From NCBI GenBank assembly GCA_964247295.1, contig CAXTTV010000058.1, positions 1 to 24,995 of the forward strand: a stretch of 24,995 bases of DNA. The letters run 5' to 3'. Positions within the stretch are counted from its first letter, which is position 1, and every line of letters begins with the position of its first letter. Below the pieces are notes generated by a model. The model ran no database searches and was not told where the DNA came from. It saw nothing but the letters and a program-made list of their open reading frames with translations. Made by a program: the position numbers and the translations under genes. Shown one piece after another: positions 8,085-14,952 of the stretch. Source of the stretch: CAXTTV01 sp964247295 (GTDB taxonomy: Bacteria; Chloroflexota; Ktedonobacteria; Ktedonobacterales; Ktedonobacteraceae).

Positions 8085-8246
8085 ATGAGCGAAGTTGCGT
8101 ATTGCGTGAAGTGCAAGCAGAAACGCGAGATGAATAACGCCCATCAGGTAACCATGAAAAATGGTAAGCCTGCTATGCAAGGCGAGTGCTCAGTTTGCGG
8201 CACCAAACTGAATCGTATTCTCCCGGCAGCCGAAGCCAAAAAGTAG
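8085..8246 (+). CDS. Small DUF5679 zinc-ribbon protein
   Basis: A 53-residue cytoplasmic protein. Two CxxC-type pairs, YCVKC near the N-terminus and CSVCGTK about 28 residues later, make a zinc ribbon. Between them is REMNNAHQVTMKNGKPAMQG, the hallmark of the DUF5679 family, whose members are short stand-alone proteins of unknown function in Chloroflexota and Actinobacteria. The start is the ATG at 8085, with AGAAAGGA 9 bp upstream; an ATG at 7986 would add 33 residues unlike the family. It has its own terminator. Zinc binding is inferred from the four cysteines. Confidence 0.85.
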   Translation: MSEVAYCVKCKQKREMNNAHQVTMKNGKPAMQGECSVCGTKLNRILPAAEAKK

Positions 8247-8279
8247 GCGTGCATTTTCTATATATCCATTTCAGTCAGG

Positions 8280-8310
8280 CCAGGGAAGCTTTTAGCTTCT
8301 CTGGTTTTTA
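8280..8310 (+). terminator. Terminator of the DUF5679 gene
   Basis: CCAGGGAAGC (8280-8289) and GCTTCTCTGG (8295-8304) pair with one G-U around a TTTTA loop and are followed by TTTTTA, 34 bp past the stop codon. Confidence 0.85.
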
Positions 8311-8361
8311 TCTTTATACAGAGTAAACTCAGCTTTCTCTACTAAAGAAAAGAGGTTTTCT

Positions 8362-9117
8362 ATGTCCAGCAAGTTACAAGGAAAAGTTGCTCTCGTCACT
8401 GGCGCTTCTTCTGGCATCGGTGAGGCTACGGCCCTGGCCCTGGCCGCTGAGGGTGCATCTGTCGCGGTCGTCGCTCGTCGTGAGGATCGCCTGGATGCTC
8501 TCGTAAAACGTATATCGGAACAGGCTGGCTCGAGCAAGGCTCTGGCAATTGAGGCCGATATCACAGATGAGCAGACCGCTAATAAGGCGGTTCAGCAGGT
8601 TAAATCTCATTTTGGCCGCCTGGATATGCTGGTGAACAATGCTGGTGTGATGCTGCTGGGGATGATCTCTGATGCGAATACTGAGGACTGGCGGCGGATG
8701 ATTAATACCAATCTTTTTGGCCTGATGTATACCACACATGCGGCCCTGCCAATTATGAAATCTCAGAATAGCGGGCATATTATTAATATCTCATCGGTGG
8801 CCGGGCGCACGGCCCGAGCGGGAGCGGGTGTCTATAACGCGACCAAATGGGGGGTAGTTGCCTTCTCTGAGTCACTACGCCAGGAACTGGTCTCCTCACA
8901 TATCCGTGTGACGATCATCGAGCCGGGCGCGGTCGCGACAGAACTCACAAACCATATTACCGATGCTACAGCGAAAAAAACCACTGATGATTGGATCAGC
9001 ACGATCCGGCCTCTCCAAAGCGAGGATATCGCCAATGCGATCCTTTACGCGGTGACGCAGCCGGACCATGTAGATGTGAACGAGATTCTAATCCGCCCAA
9101 CCGATCAGGAACGGTAG
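8362..9117 (+). CDS. Short-chain dehydrogenase/reductase (SDR, classical)
   Basis: A 251-residue cytoplasmic NAD(P)-dependent oxidoreductase of the classical SDR family. The Rossmann nucleotide motif is TGASSGIG (residues 14-21). Arg-Arg after the second strand (VVARREDRL) favours NADPH. NNAG lies near residue 92. The catalytic set is Asn of NTNLFG, Ser of INISSVAG, and Tyr/Lys of YNATK. The C-terminal part with IEPGAVATELTNHI and RPLQSEDIANAILYAVTQP is typical of the YdfG/serine-dehydrogenase-like subgroup. AAGAGG lies upstream of the ATG. The gene sits alone between terminators, so the context does not indicate the substrate. Confidence 0.93.
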   Translation: MSSKLQGKVALVTGASSGIGEATALALAAEGASVAVVARREDRLDALVKRISEQAGSSKALAIEADITDEQTANKAVQQVKSHFGRLDMLVNNAGVMLLGMISDANTEDWRRMINTNLFGLMYTTHAALPIMKSQNSGHIINISSVAGRTARAGAGVYNATKWGVVAFSESLRQELVSSHIRVTIIEPGAVATELTNHITDATAKKTTDDWISTIRPLQSEDIANAILYAVTQPDHVDVNEILIRPTDQER

Positions 9118-9149
9118 AAAATTATCTAAGTGGTGAGAAGCGGGGATGC

Positions 9150-9204
9150 AAGGGGCATACTGCCCCTTGACTGGGATCTGGGGCTGTGACCCAGATCCCT
9201 TTTT
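9150..9204 (+). terminator. Tandem hairpins terminating the SDR gene
   Basis: The first hairpin is AAGGGGCA-TAC-TGCCCCTT (9150-9168). The second is GGGATCTGGG (9173-9182) with CCCAGATCCC (9190-9199), a perfect 10-bp stem with a 7-base loop, followed by TTTTT on the plus strand. The minus-strand gene at 9214 ends just beyond, so the stems may also stop its transcript. Confidence 0.85.
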
Positions 9205-9213
9205 AATACAACA

Positions 9214-10926
9214 CTAGTGGTTCACAATGTAAATGTTAGACCAGTACGCAGCAGGAACCAGGGTCTGCGCGTTATAAACAAACCCTTTGACATATGGCTT
9301 GGTGACGTGTACCTGGTTGCGCTGATATACAGGAATCCAGGCAACGTTGTTTACAATCTCCTGCTCGGCCTGGTTGTAGGCTTTCAGACGGGCATCAGGA
9401 TTCTGCTCGGCATCTGCCGCCTCTAGCTGTTTCTGCACCGCCTGTTGAGCAGAAGCCTCTTTGGTGCTGTTCTGACCAAAGTTGTAGTAGTTGTTAGAGG
9501 CTCCCTTATCGAACTGAAGGGTCAGGAAGTCCTGAGGATCGGGATAGTCGGCACCCCACCCGTCCTGGGCCATCTGGAGGCCGCCAGCATTGTTAGCGGA
9601 ACCAAACTTCAGGTCAATCAGCTTGTGAAAGTCGGTGGCCTGAGTCTTGACATTTACTCCCAGAACAGTCTTCCATTGATTGGCGAGAATGGTGATCTCA
9701 TTTGTAACATCAGTGGAGCCAGACTCGTACGGCAAAGTAATTGCCGGTACTTGAGACGCGCTGGTCCACCCCTCGTCCTTTAACCCCTGAGCAAAAAACT
9801 GTTTCGCCATTGTGGGATTGCCCTTGGTGCCGGTGGTTCCGTCCGGCCCTTTCAGGTCTGGATTGTAGCCCGGCATACCCTTCGGTACAATATTGTTTGT
9901 GGGGATACGGGTATCCTTCCAGACACTATGCGTGATCGCGTCTTTGTCTACCGCCAGAGCGAAGGCTTTACGCATATTCAGGCTATCAAACGGCTTGGCA
10001 AGCTGGTTCAAACCATAGTAGAACAGGGTCAGTTCAGGGTCCTGATGAAATTCACCAGCTTTCTGACGAGCTCCGGCAATCTCAGACGATGGCACACCGG
10101 TGGTGTCCAACTGGCCAACCTGATAGGCCTGATACGCGGTGGCAGGGTTCTCATAGAAGTAGAGCTGAAAATGGCTCAACTGAGGCTTCGCCTTGTAGTA
10201 ATTGGGATTGGGGACCATATCAACAAGCTTCTTATGAGTCCACTTTACGACCTTCCAGGGACCAGATCCGCCCCCCTGGTCCAGGTGTTCAATAAAGTTG
10301 GTACCATACTGATCTACCAGTTTCTTTTCAACAACAAAAGAGGTGCTGTATGTTAAAGATTGCAGAAAATACGAAGCCTTTTGCTTTAATGTAATCACTA
10401 CGGTACTGGGGTCAGGAGCTTTGACTCCTGTTCCGATAATGGTCTTGCTTTTCCCCCCAGCCAGTTCCGTAGCCCCTTTAATTAAACCAAGATAGGTTGG
10501 AGCAGCCGTGGATTTTAATGCAGGCTGCAAGGCTCGATCAATACTATAAACAACATCCTGTGAGGTTAAGGACGTACCATCGCTAAATTTAAGTCCTGGT
10601 CTTAATTTAAAAGTATAGGTCAGGCCGTCGCTCGTGGATGAATAGGACTCGGCCAGTTCGGGCACCACTTTTAAGTCGTTATCCAGAGCAACCAGGCCAG
10701 TAAATACCATGTTAATAGCGACAGAGGATGGCTGGTCAGGAGTAATTGCAGGATCAAAGGTGCCGAGGTCCGCAACTGGATCTGCCTGACGTAAAATCTG
10801 CTTGTTCTCAGGAGCTTTCTGGTTACTTGTCTGAGCAGATCCGCCTCCACAGGCTGATAGGATCAATGTTAATGCGCAACAGAGAATTCCTATAGTATTC
10901 AACGCTTTTTTAGTACCGAGATGCAT
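9214..10926 (-). CDS. Peptide/solute-binding lipoprotein of an ABC importer (SBP_bac_5)
   Basis: A 570-residue extracellular solute-binding protein of family 5 (OppA/DppA type). The N-terminus is a lipoprotein signal ending in LSAC-GGG, so the mature protein is lipid-anchored through Cys26. Family features include LRQADPVADLGTFDPA at the start of the mature domain, VPELAESYSSTSDGLTYTFKLRPGLKFSDGTSL split over two strands, and the C-terminal Trp/Tyr-rich region with AQDGWGADYPDPQDFL. It would capture oligopeptides or related solutes for a Dpp/Opp permease. No permease or ATPase gene lies in the window, so it is an orphan receptor here. GAGAGG lies about 6 bp before the ATG. The ligand cannot be read from the sequence. 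Confidence 0.93.
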   Translation of the reverse strand: MHLGTKKALNTIGILCCALTLILSACGGGSAQTSNQKAPENKQILRQADPVADLGTFDPAITPDQPSSVAINMVFTGLVALDNDLKVVPELAESYSSTSDGLTYTFKLRPGLKFSDGTSLTSQDVVYSIDRALQPALKSTAAPTYLGLIKGATELAGGKSKTIIGTGVKAPDPSTVVITLKQKASYFLQSLTYSTSFVVEKKLVDQYGTNFIEHLDQGGGSGPWKVVKWTHKKLVDMVPNPNYYKAKPQLSHFQLYFYENPATAYQAYQVGQLDTTGVPSSEIAGARQKAGEFHQDPELTLFYYGLNQLAKPFDSLNMRKAFALAVDKDAITHSVWKDTRIPTNNIVPKGMPGYNPDLKGPDGTTGTKGNPTMAKQFFAQGLKDEGWTSASQVPAITLPYESGSTDVTNEITILANQWKTVLGVNVKTQATDFHKLIDLKFGSANNAGGLQMAQDGWGADYPDPQDFLTLQFDKGASNNYYNFGQNSTKEASAQQAVQKQLEAADAEQNPDARLKAYNQAEQEIVNNVAWIPVYQRNQVHVTKPYVKGFVYNAQTLVPAAYWSNIYIVNH

Positions 10927-11281
10927 TCGTTAACCTCTCTTGATGTTCTTGTTAGAAAGACAATGCTCTGGTACTATTACGTTCTGTGGCTTCTTAATCT
11001 CTCACTTCTGAGAACGCCCTCTAGTTTTTTATGTAAAAACTCCACTATAGAAACATTCTCTTTCCAAGAAAGGTCGTTCATCCATAAAAACATCATTATA
11101 GAAAATGAGGGCAAACTGTTACCTTAATGTTTTTATAACCTTCCTTACCTGGCCAGACCATCCACCATCAGGCTTTTTTAGCGTGCGTAAAATAATAAAA
11201 ATCTAAAAATGTATGTTATACTACTAAAGCATCTTTTTAAAAACCGTAGAGATAGGTTTTATTTTTGATAAGGAGGAGGGC
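10927..11281. other. AT-rich divergent intergenic region
   Basis: It holds the promoters of the lipoprotein gene (-) and the small gene at 11282 (+). Apart from the extended -10 listed separately, I see no palindrome, repeat or RNA gene. The open frame that runs from 10921 to 11127 has no ribosome site. Confidence 0.55.
11214..11222 (+). promoter_or_regulatory. Candidate extended -10 promoter
   Basis: TGTTATACT (TGn followed by TATACT) lies about 60 bp before the ATG at 11282. No convincing -35 is present, which is normal for extended -10 promoters. Confidence 0.4.
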
Positions 11282-11614
11282 ATGCAGCTTGACTCGACTT
11301 TACGTATCTGCTTACTTTCACTTGATAGTCGTTATCCAGAGAACAAAATCGATCTGAATGATCTGGTATTGGGTCCTCATTATGGACCTGCTGAACGTTG
11401 GCACCTTAATGCGATTGAGACAATCAATCTTCTACAAAAAATTGAACCAGTTTTGTTAAATGCACCGGCCCGTTTGCTTGTAGACTCTCATCGAAGTGAA
11501 GTTTATCTGGTCGAACGCTCTATGAAGGAACCGGCGATCCATATTAGCCTTTCGGGTCGCGTGAGTGGATTTCTAGTATGGGAGGAGTCCTCTCACCCAC
11601 AAATATCTCATTAA
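11282..11614 (+). CDS. Small protein of unknown function
   Basis: A 110-residue protein that I do not recognise. It starts with a very strong ribosome site (AAGGAGG, about 6 bp before the ATG), which supports it as a real gene. There is no signal peptide or membrane segment. It looks like a compact alpha/beta fold: a strand at LRICLLSL, a helix with RWHLNAIETINLLQKIEPVLL, then strands RLLVDSHRSEVYLVE and AIHISLSGRVSGFLVW. One cysteine is present. It is preceded by a candidate extended -10 promoter and followed by a hairpin, so it is probably transcribed alone, although the copper genes follow on the same strand after about 260 bp. Confidence 0.7.
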   Translation: MQLDSTLRICLLSLDSRYPENKIDLNDLVLGPHYGPAERWHLNAIETINLLQKIEPVLLNAPARLLVDSHRSEVYLVERSMKEPAIHISLSGRVSGFLVWEESSHPQISH

Positions 11615-11620
11615 GCATTT

Positions 11621-11653
11621 GAGACCGACGGTGACTTCCGCCGGCCTCGTTTT
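11621..11653 (+). terminator. Imperfect terminator after the small gene
   Basis: GAGACCGACGG (11621-11631) and CCGCCGGCCTC (11638-11648) pair except for two A-C mismatches around a 6-base loop and are followed by GTTTTA. Confidence 0.5.
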
Positions 11654-11872
11654 ATCTCCCACTTACCTTCTACATCTGCTATCCCTCTCTTTCTGCCTCA
11701 GGTGATCTACCCTATACACCTTTCTTTGGACCTGATAACCCTACTCTCTAAATTTAGGTAGATATCCCAATAGACGTGACTTTAATCTTATTTTAAGATC
11801 TTTTTATGATCCTCCAGGATCACTGATTTTTTGTTGGCTCTTGTTTACTATTTTCTAGGGATAACGCTTTTT

Positions 11873-12583
11873 ATGAAAAGAATCTTCTCCTTGGCGTTCA
11901 TCGCTTTGATGACGGCCCTCCTGTTGATAATGTTCACTGTGACTCTTGCTTCCGCTCACGAACATCGTATGGTTGGGAAATATACGTTTGTTGTTGGTTT
12001 TTTAAATGAGCCTGCGTATGCCGGTCAACAGAATAGCGTTGATCTAACGATCTGCGACGGCAAAACATGTAATTATACGGTGAAGGATGGGCAACGCGTT
12101 GTCTCAAATCCAGTAATGGATGCCGACAAGGTTCTGAAAGCCGAGGTAAGTATGGGCGGCTCGGCTCCGCTAGACCTGCCTCTATCCCCCCGCTATAACA
12201 ATCCTGGGAAATACGCCTCGTATTTTCTGCCTTCTAAGGTAGGGACTTATACCTTCCACTTTTCGGGCACGCTGAACAGTACGAAAATTGATGAGAAGTT
12301 TACAAGCAGCCCGAATACGTTCTCTGATGCTGAGCAGATCAAATGGTATCCCGATACGGTCGCTCAGGGCCAGACAACGACTGCGGCTCCCGATACTACT
12401 ACCCTACAAAATCAGGTGAAGGAAGCTCGGGATAGCGCCTCACGCACGACAACCTTCGCGATTGTTGGGATTGTTGCCGGTATTCTGGGGATCGCAGCCG
12501 CTGTCTATACCTTGACACGCCGGCCCGGCACTCCTGCCATCGCTCCGGCATCAGCCAAATCAGCAAATGAGTTGCGTGGCTAA
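11873..12583 (+). CDS. Secreted membrane-anchored protein next to CopCD
   Basis: A 236-residue protein with the chosen start ATG at 11873; an upstream TTG at 11831 would add 14 residues ahead of an otherwise normal signal peptide. The signal peptide ends in LASA, giving a mature N-terminus HEHR, a possible amino-terminal copper site. A beta-rich extracellular domain of about 150 residues follows (VGKYTFVVGFLNEPAYAGQQNSV split in strands; two Cys in ICDGKTCNY). A Thr/Gln-rich linker leads to a C-terminal membrane helix near residues 195-218 (FAIVGIVAGILGIAAAVY) with a basic tail. It lies 100 bp upstream of the CopC-CopD gene on the same strand and is probably its partner. Copper binding is inference from the N-terminal His-Glu-His and the neighbour. 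Confidence 0.8.
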   Translation: MKRIFSLAFIALMTALLLIMFTVTLASAHEHRMVGKYTFVVGFLNEPAYAGQQNSVDLTICDGKTCNYTVKDGQRVVSNPVMDADKVLKAEVSMGGSAPLDLPLSPRYNNPGKYASYFLPSKVGTYTFHFSGTLNSTKIDEKFTSSPNTFSDAEQIKWYPDTVAQGQTTTAAPDTTTLQNQVKEARDSASRTTTFAIVGIVAGILGIAAAVYTLTRRPGTPAIAPASAKSANELRG

Positions 12584-12673
12584 TCTTTACAGCTCCAACA
12601 TTCTCATTTCGCTCGCCAGGATAGGTCTTTGGATCTATTCTGGCTTACTTTTGCTTCTGTCTTGAAAAAATAT

Positions 12674-12678
12674 GGAGG
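12674..12678 (+). promoter_or_regulatory. Ribosome site that selects a GTG start
   Basis: GGAGG lies exactly 5 bp before GTG 12684-12686. The ATG at 12672 overlaps this site and has only an A-tract upstream, so GTG is the better start. Confidence 0.65.
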
Positions 12679-12683
12679 CTTGC

Positions 12684-14579
12684 GTGTTTATCCACCGCTT
12701 GCTTTTGATATGTTGTCTACCAATTCTTATGCTACTTGCCGAGCCTCTGCATGCAGAGGCTCATGCTCAATATGATCATAGTCTGCCGGCGGCTAATGCT
12801 TCCCTGCCTTCGGGGCAGCCACCAATCTCTGTTCAGGTCTGGTTTACGGAAGAGATCGAGCCAGACTTCAGCAGACTTCAAGTATTTAATCAGCAGAAGC
12901 AGCGTGTAGATAACAGCGATAGCCATGCTATGCAGGATCCTCATACCCTGACTATCTCTCTCCATCCTCATCTCCCCGATGGGTCCTATACGGTGGTTTT
13001 TAAGAATGTTTCGCGCGAGGATGGGCATACGGTGGTTGGGAGCTTTAGTTTTGTGGTCGGTGGTGGACGACTTCCACAACAATCAGCGGATCTCACCAAT
13101 GAAAGTGAAGGCTCACAAGATAATTTTAATCCCTGGAGCATCTCGATCCGCTGGCTTAATTATCTGGCGATGGCGTTGCTGGTCGGTTCTTTAAGCTTCT
13201 GGCTGTTGATCTGGCTCCTGACATATCATAAAATCCGTGCCTACCTGGGACCAGAATATACGCTTGCCCATTCACGCTTCCAGGTCCGGATCGAACAACT
13301 AGTGCGCCTATCCTTGATACTTCTGGCGATTGGCTGGCTGGCCTTTTTGCTTTATCAAGGCTCAAGCGCGAGCGGCCAACCACTCTGGTCTCTCTTTTCT
13401 GGCAAGACGCTGGAAAGCCTTTTGTTCCGGAGCCGCTTTGGCGTGGTCTGGCTGGCTCGCCTGCTTTTGTTGATTCTGGCTGTTCCCTTCTGGTTTCTAA
13501 TGAGACGCTCGTTCCTCTCTTCGAGGAGTATCTCTAAAGTAGAGGACTTTGAGATGCCAGATCAGAAACGCTCTGCTGAGGAGCGCTTAGCACGTAGATC
13601 TCAGGCTCGCGCTCATGGGAACCGCTCCCTTTTACCAGCGATCCTGCTTTTGCTGAATGGCTGCGCAATAATGCTGACAACTTCGTTAAATTCACATGCG
13701 GCAGCAAGCACTTACGCCTGGGGGTTAGTTCCGTTAGATCTACTGCACCTGATCTGTACCGGCCTCTGGTTAGGGGGATTGGCCGCTCTGGTGCTGGCTT
13801 TACCTGTGGCTTCCTCCGCGCTCCAACCAGGAAGCGGCGATCGCACACGGCTGTTCGCAGATCTCATTCCCAGATTCTCGCGGCTGGCTATCCTTAGCAC
13901 GCTCCTGCTTACCTTCAGCGGTACGATCCCGGCAGTCACCCAGCTAGGCTCTTTCGAGAACCTGCTGAAAAGCGATTATGGACATGCTCTCCTGGTGAAG
14001 CTGGGCATTTTCGCGATCTTGCTGGTGCTGGGCGCTTCCCATCTTCTAGGCATCAGCCCCCGTTTGAAGCTTTATGCGAAAGATCCCGAGGCGGCGAGAT
14101 CTTTCGATGCTGGTAAGCTACAACGTCGCTTCCGTCGCTCGGTCACAAGCGAGGCAATTTTTGCGTTGCTATTACTGGTCAGTGTTGGTGGCCTGACCAG
14201 TTTAGGTCCTCTACAATCGACCGCAACAGCTCAAAGTCAGGGCTTTCTGCAACAGGGGCAGGCCGGTGATCTCACTTATCGAATAGCGATCTCTTCTGAG
14301 CGGGTCGGCTCAAATACCTTTGAGATAAGCCTGAAGAATCAGGCAGGCCATCCAATTGAGAAAGCAGAAGTGCTGCTACGCCTGACAATGCTGGATATGG
14401 ATATGGGGACTCAGCAGATTACAATTCCAGCGGTGACCGCTCATCCAGGTGAGTATAGTACAGTCAATCCTTTGCTCAGTATGAATGGACACTGGCAGGT
14501 GACGCTACTGATTCGACGCGCGAATGTAGAGGATGTCAAAAGCTCTTTTGAATTCGATATCGCTTCCACTTCAGAATAA
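12684..14579 (+). CDS. CopC-CopD fusion copper transport protein
   Basis: A 631-residue protein of the YcnJ type. The signal peptide (to about residue 25, HAEA) exposes an N-terminal His in HAQYDHSLP, the conserved copper ligand of CopC. The CopC domain runs to about residue 125 and ends with the typical DGSYTVVFKNVSREDGHTVVGSF. About eight membrane helices (residues 145-490) form the CopD part, with the family motif DLLHLICTGLWLGGL and the later SDYGHALLVKLGIFAILL. Residues 510-631 form a further extracellular beta domain resembling FixH/YtkA-like modules (TYRIAISSERVGSNTFEI; LDMDMGTQ with Met residues suited to copper). It is predicted to bind copper outside and move it across the membrane. 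The start codon choice rests on the GGAGG site. Confidence 0.9.
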   Translation: MFIHRLLLICCLPILMLLAEPLHAEAHAQYDHSLPAANASLPSGQPPISVQVWFTEEIEPDFSRLQVFNQQKQRVDNSDSHAMQDPHTLTISLHPHLPDGSYTVVFKNVSREDGHTVVGSFSFVVGGGRLPQQSADLTNESEGSQDNFNPWSISIRWLNYLAMALLVGSLSFWLLIWLLTYHKIRAYLGPEYTLAHSRFQVRIEQLVRLSLILLAIGWLAFLLYQGSSASGQPLWSLFSGKTLESLLFRSRFGVVWLARLLLLILAVPFWFLMRRSFLSSRSISKVEDFEMPDQKRSAEERLARRSQARAHGNRSLLPAILLLLNGCAIMLTTSLNSHAAASTYAWGLVPLDLLHLICTGLWLGGLAALVLALPVASSALQPGSGDRTRLFADLIPRFSRLAILSTLLLTFSGTIPAVTQLGSFENLLKSDYGHALLVKLGIFAILLVLGASHLLGISPRLKLYAKDPEAARSFDAGKLQRRFRRSVTSEAIFALLLLVSVGGLTSLGPLQSTATAQSQGFLQQGQAGDLTYRIAISSERVGSNTFEISLKNQAGHPIEKAEVLLRLTMLDMDMGTQQITIPAVTAHPGEYSTVNPLLSMNGHWQVTLLIRRANVEDVKSSFEFDIASTSE

Positions 14580-14612
14580 CCTTTTCCTACCTTTTTGGCT
14601 TCTCTAACAAAG

Positions 14613-14641
14613 TTGCCCGCTACTCATTTACACTATATATA
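14613..14641 (+). promoter_or_regulatory. Candidate promoter of the leader and GGDEF genes
   Basis: TTGCCC at 14613-14618 and TATATA at 14636-14641, 17 bp apart; a perfect TATAAT overlaps at 14640-14645. Transcription would start about 14648, just ahead of the inverted repeat. Confidence 0.4.
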
Positions 14642-14660
14642 TAATTCGAGAACAAAAAAA

Positions 14661-14728
14661 GACAGAAGCGAGGAGAAAAGGAGATAAACACTATGACTAT
14701 TTTTCACAAATAGGTACTCGCTTCTGTC
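14661..14728 (+). repeat. 12-bp inverted repeat enclosing a mini-ORF
   Basis: GACAGAAGCGAG (14661-14672) is exactly complementary to CTCGCTTCTGTC (14717-14728). The 44-bp interval contains a consensus ribosome site and a six-codon ORF. No T-run follows the right arm, so this is not a simple terminator. If transcribed it would fold with the ribosome site and start codon in the loop. Confidence 0.65.
14693..14713 (+). CDS. Possible six-residue leader peptide MTIFHK
   Basis: ATG at 14693 is preceded at 9 bp by AAGGAG (14678-14683), a better ribosome site than that of the large gene downstream, and the frame stops at TAG after MTIFHK. The ORF is enclosed by a 12-bp inverted repeat. A translated leader that controls the downstream gene is one reading; chance is another, since very short frames are common. 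The peptide has no run of a single amino acid that would point to classical attenuation. Confidence 0.35.
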   Translation: MTIFHK

Positions 14729-14952
14729 ATGTTTCCAATTATACAGCCGTTTTTACCCGATGTCTCTATGTAAGTACTTTTGGATAACCACTATTTACTC
14801 GATAAAAAAAGCAGCCAGAAAACTCCGCAGATTCTCTATTGCTCCTTTCTTTAATCAATCTGTTCATTTAGATGATCCTGTCGATCTAGAAACAGAGGAT
14901 GTAGCTTCTTTTGGTTGTGTGATCACTACCAAGCCCGATTGGATACTACGTT

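Larger units (their letters stand above)
14580..14952. other. Leader region of the GGDEF/HD-GYP genes
   Basis: This 370-bp stretch between the copper gene and the first GGDEF gene holds a candidate promoter, a 12-bp inverted repeat and a six-codon ORF, all listed separately. From 14730 to 14952 it is AT-rich with no further structure that I can defend. I looked for the conserved cores of c-di-GMP-I and -II riboswitches because of the downstream genes and did not find them. Confidence 0.55.

Noticed and set aside
14730..14952. c-di-GMP riboswitch upstream of the GGDEF genes
   Set aside because: Searched for because of context, but I cannot find the conserved cores of class I or II.
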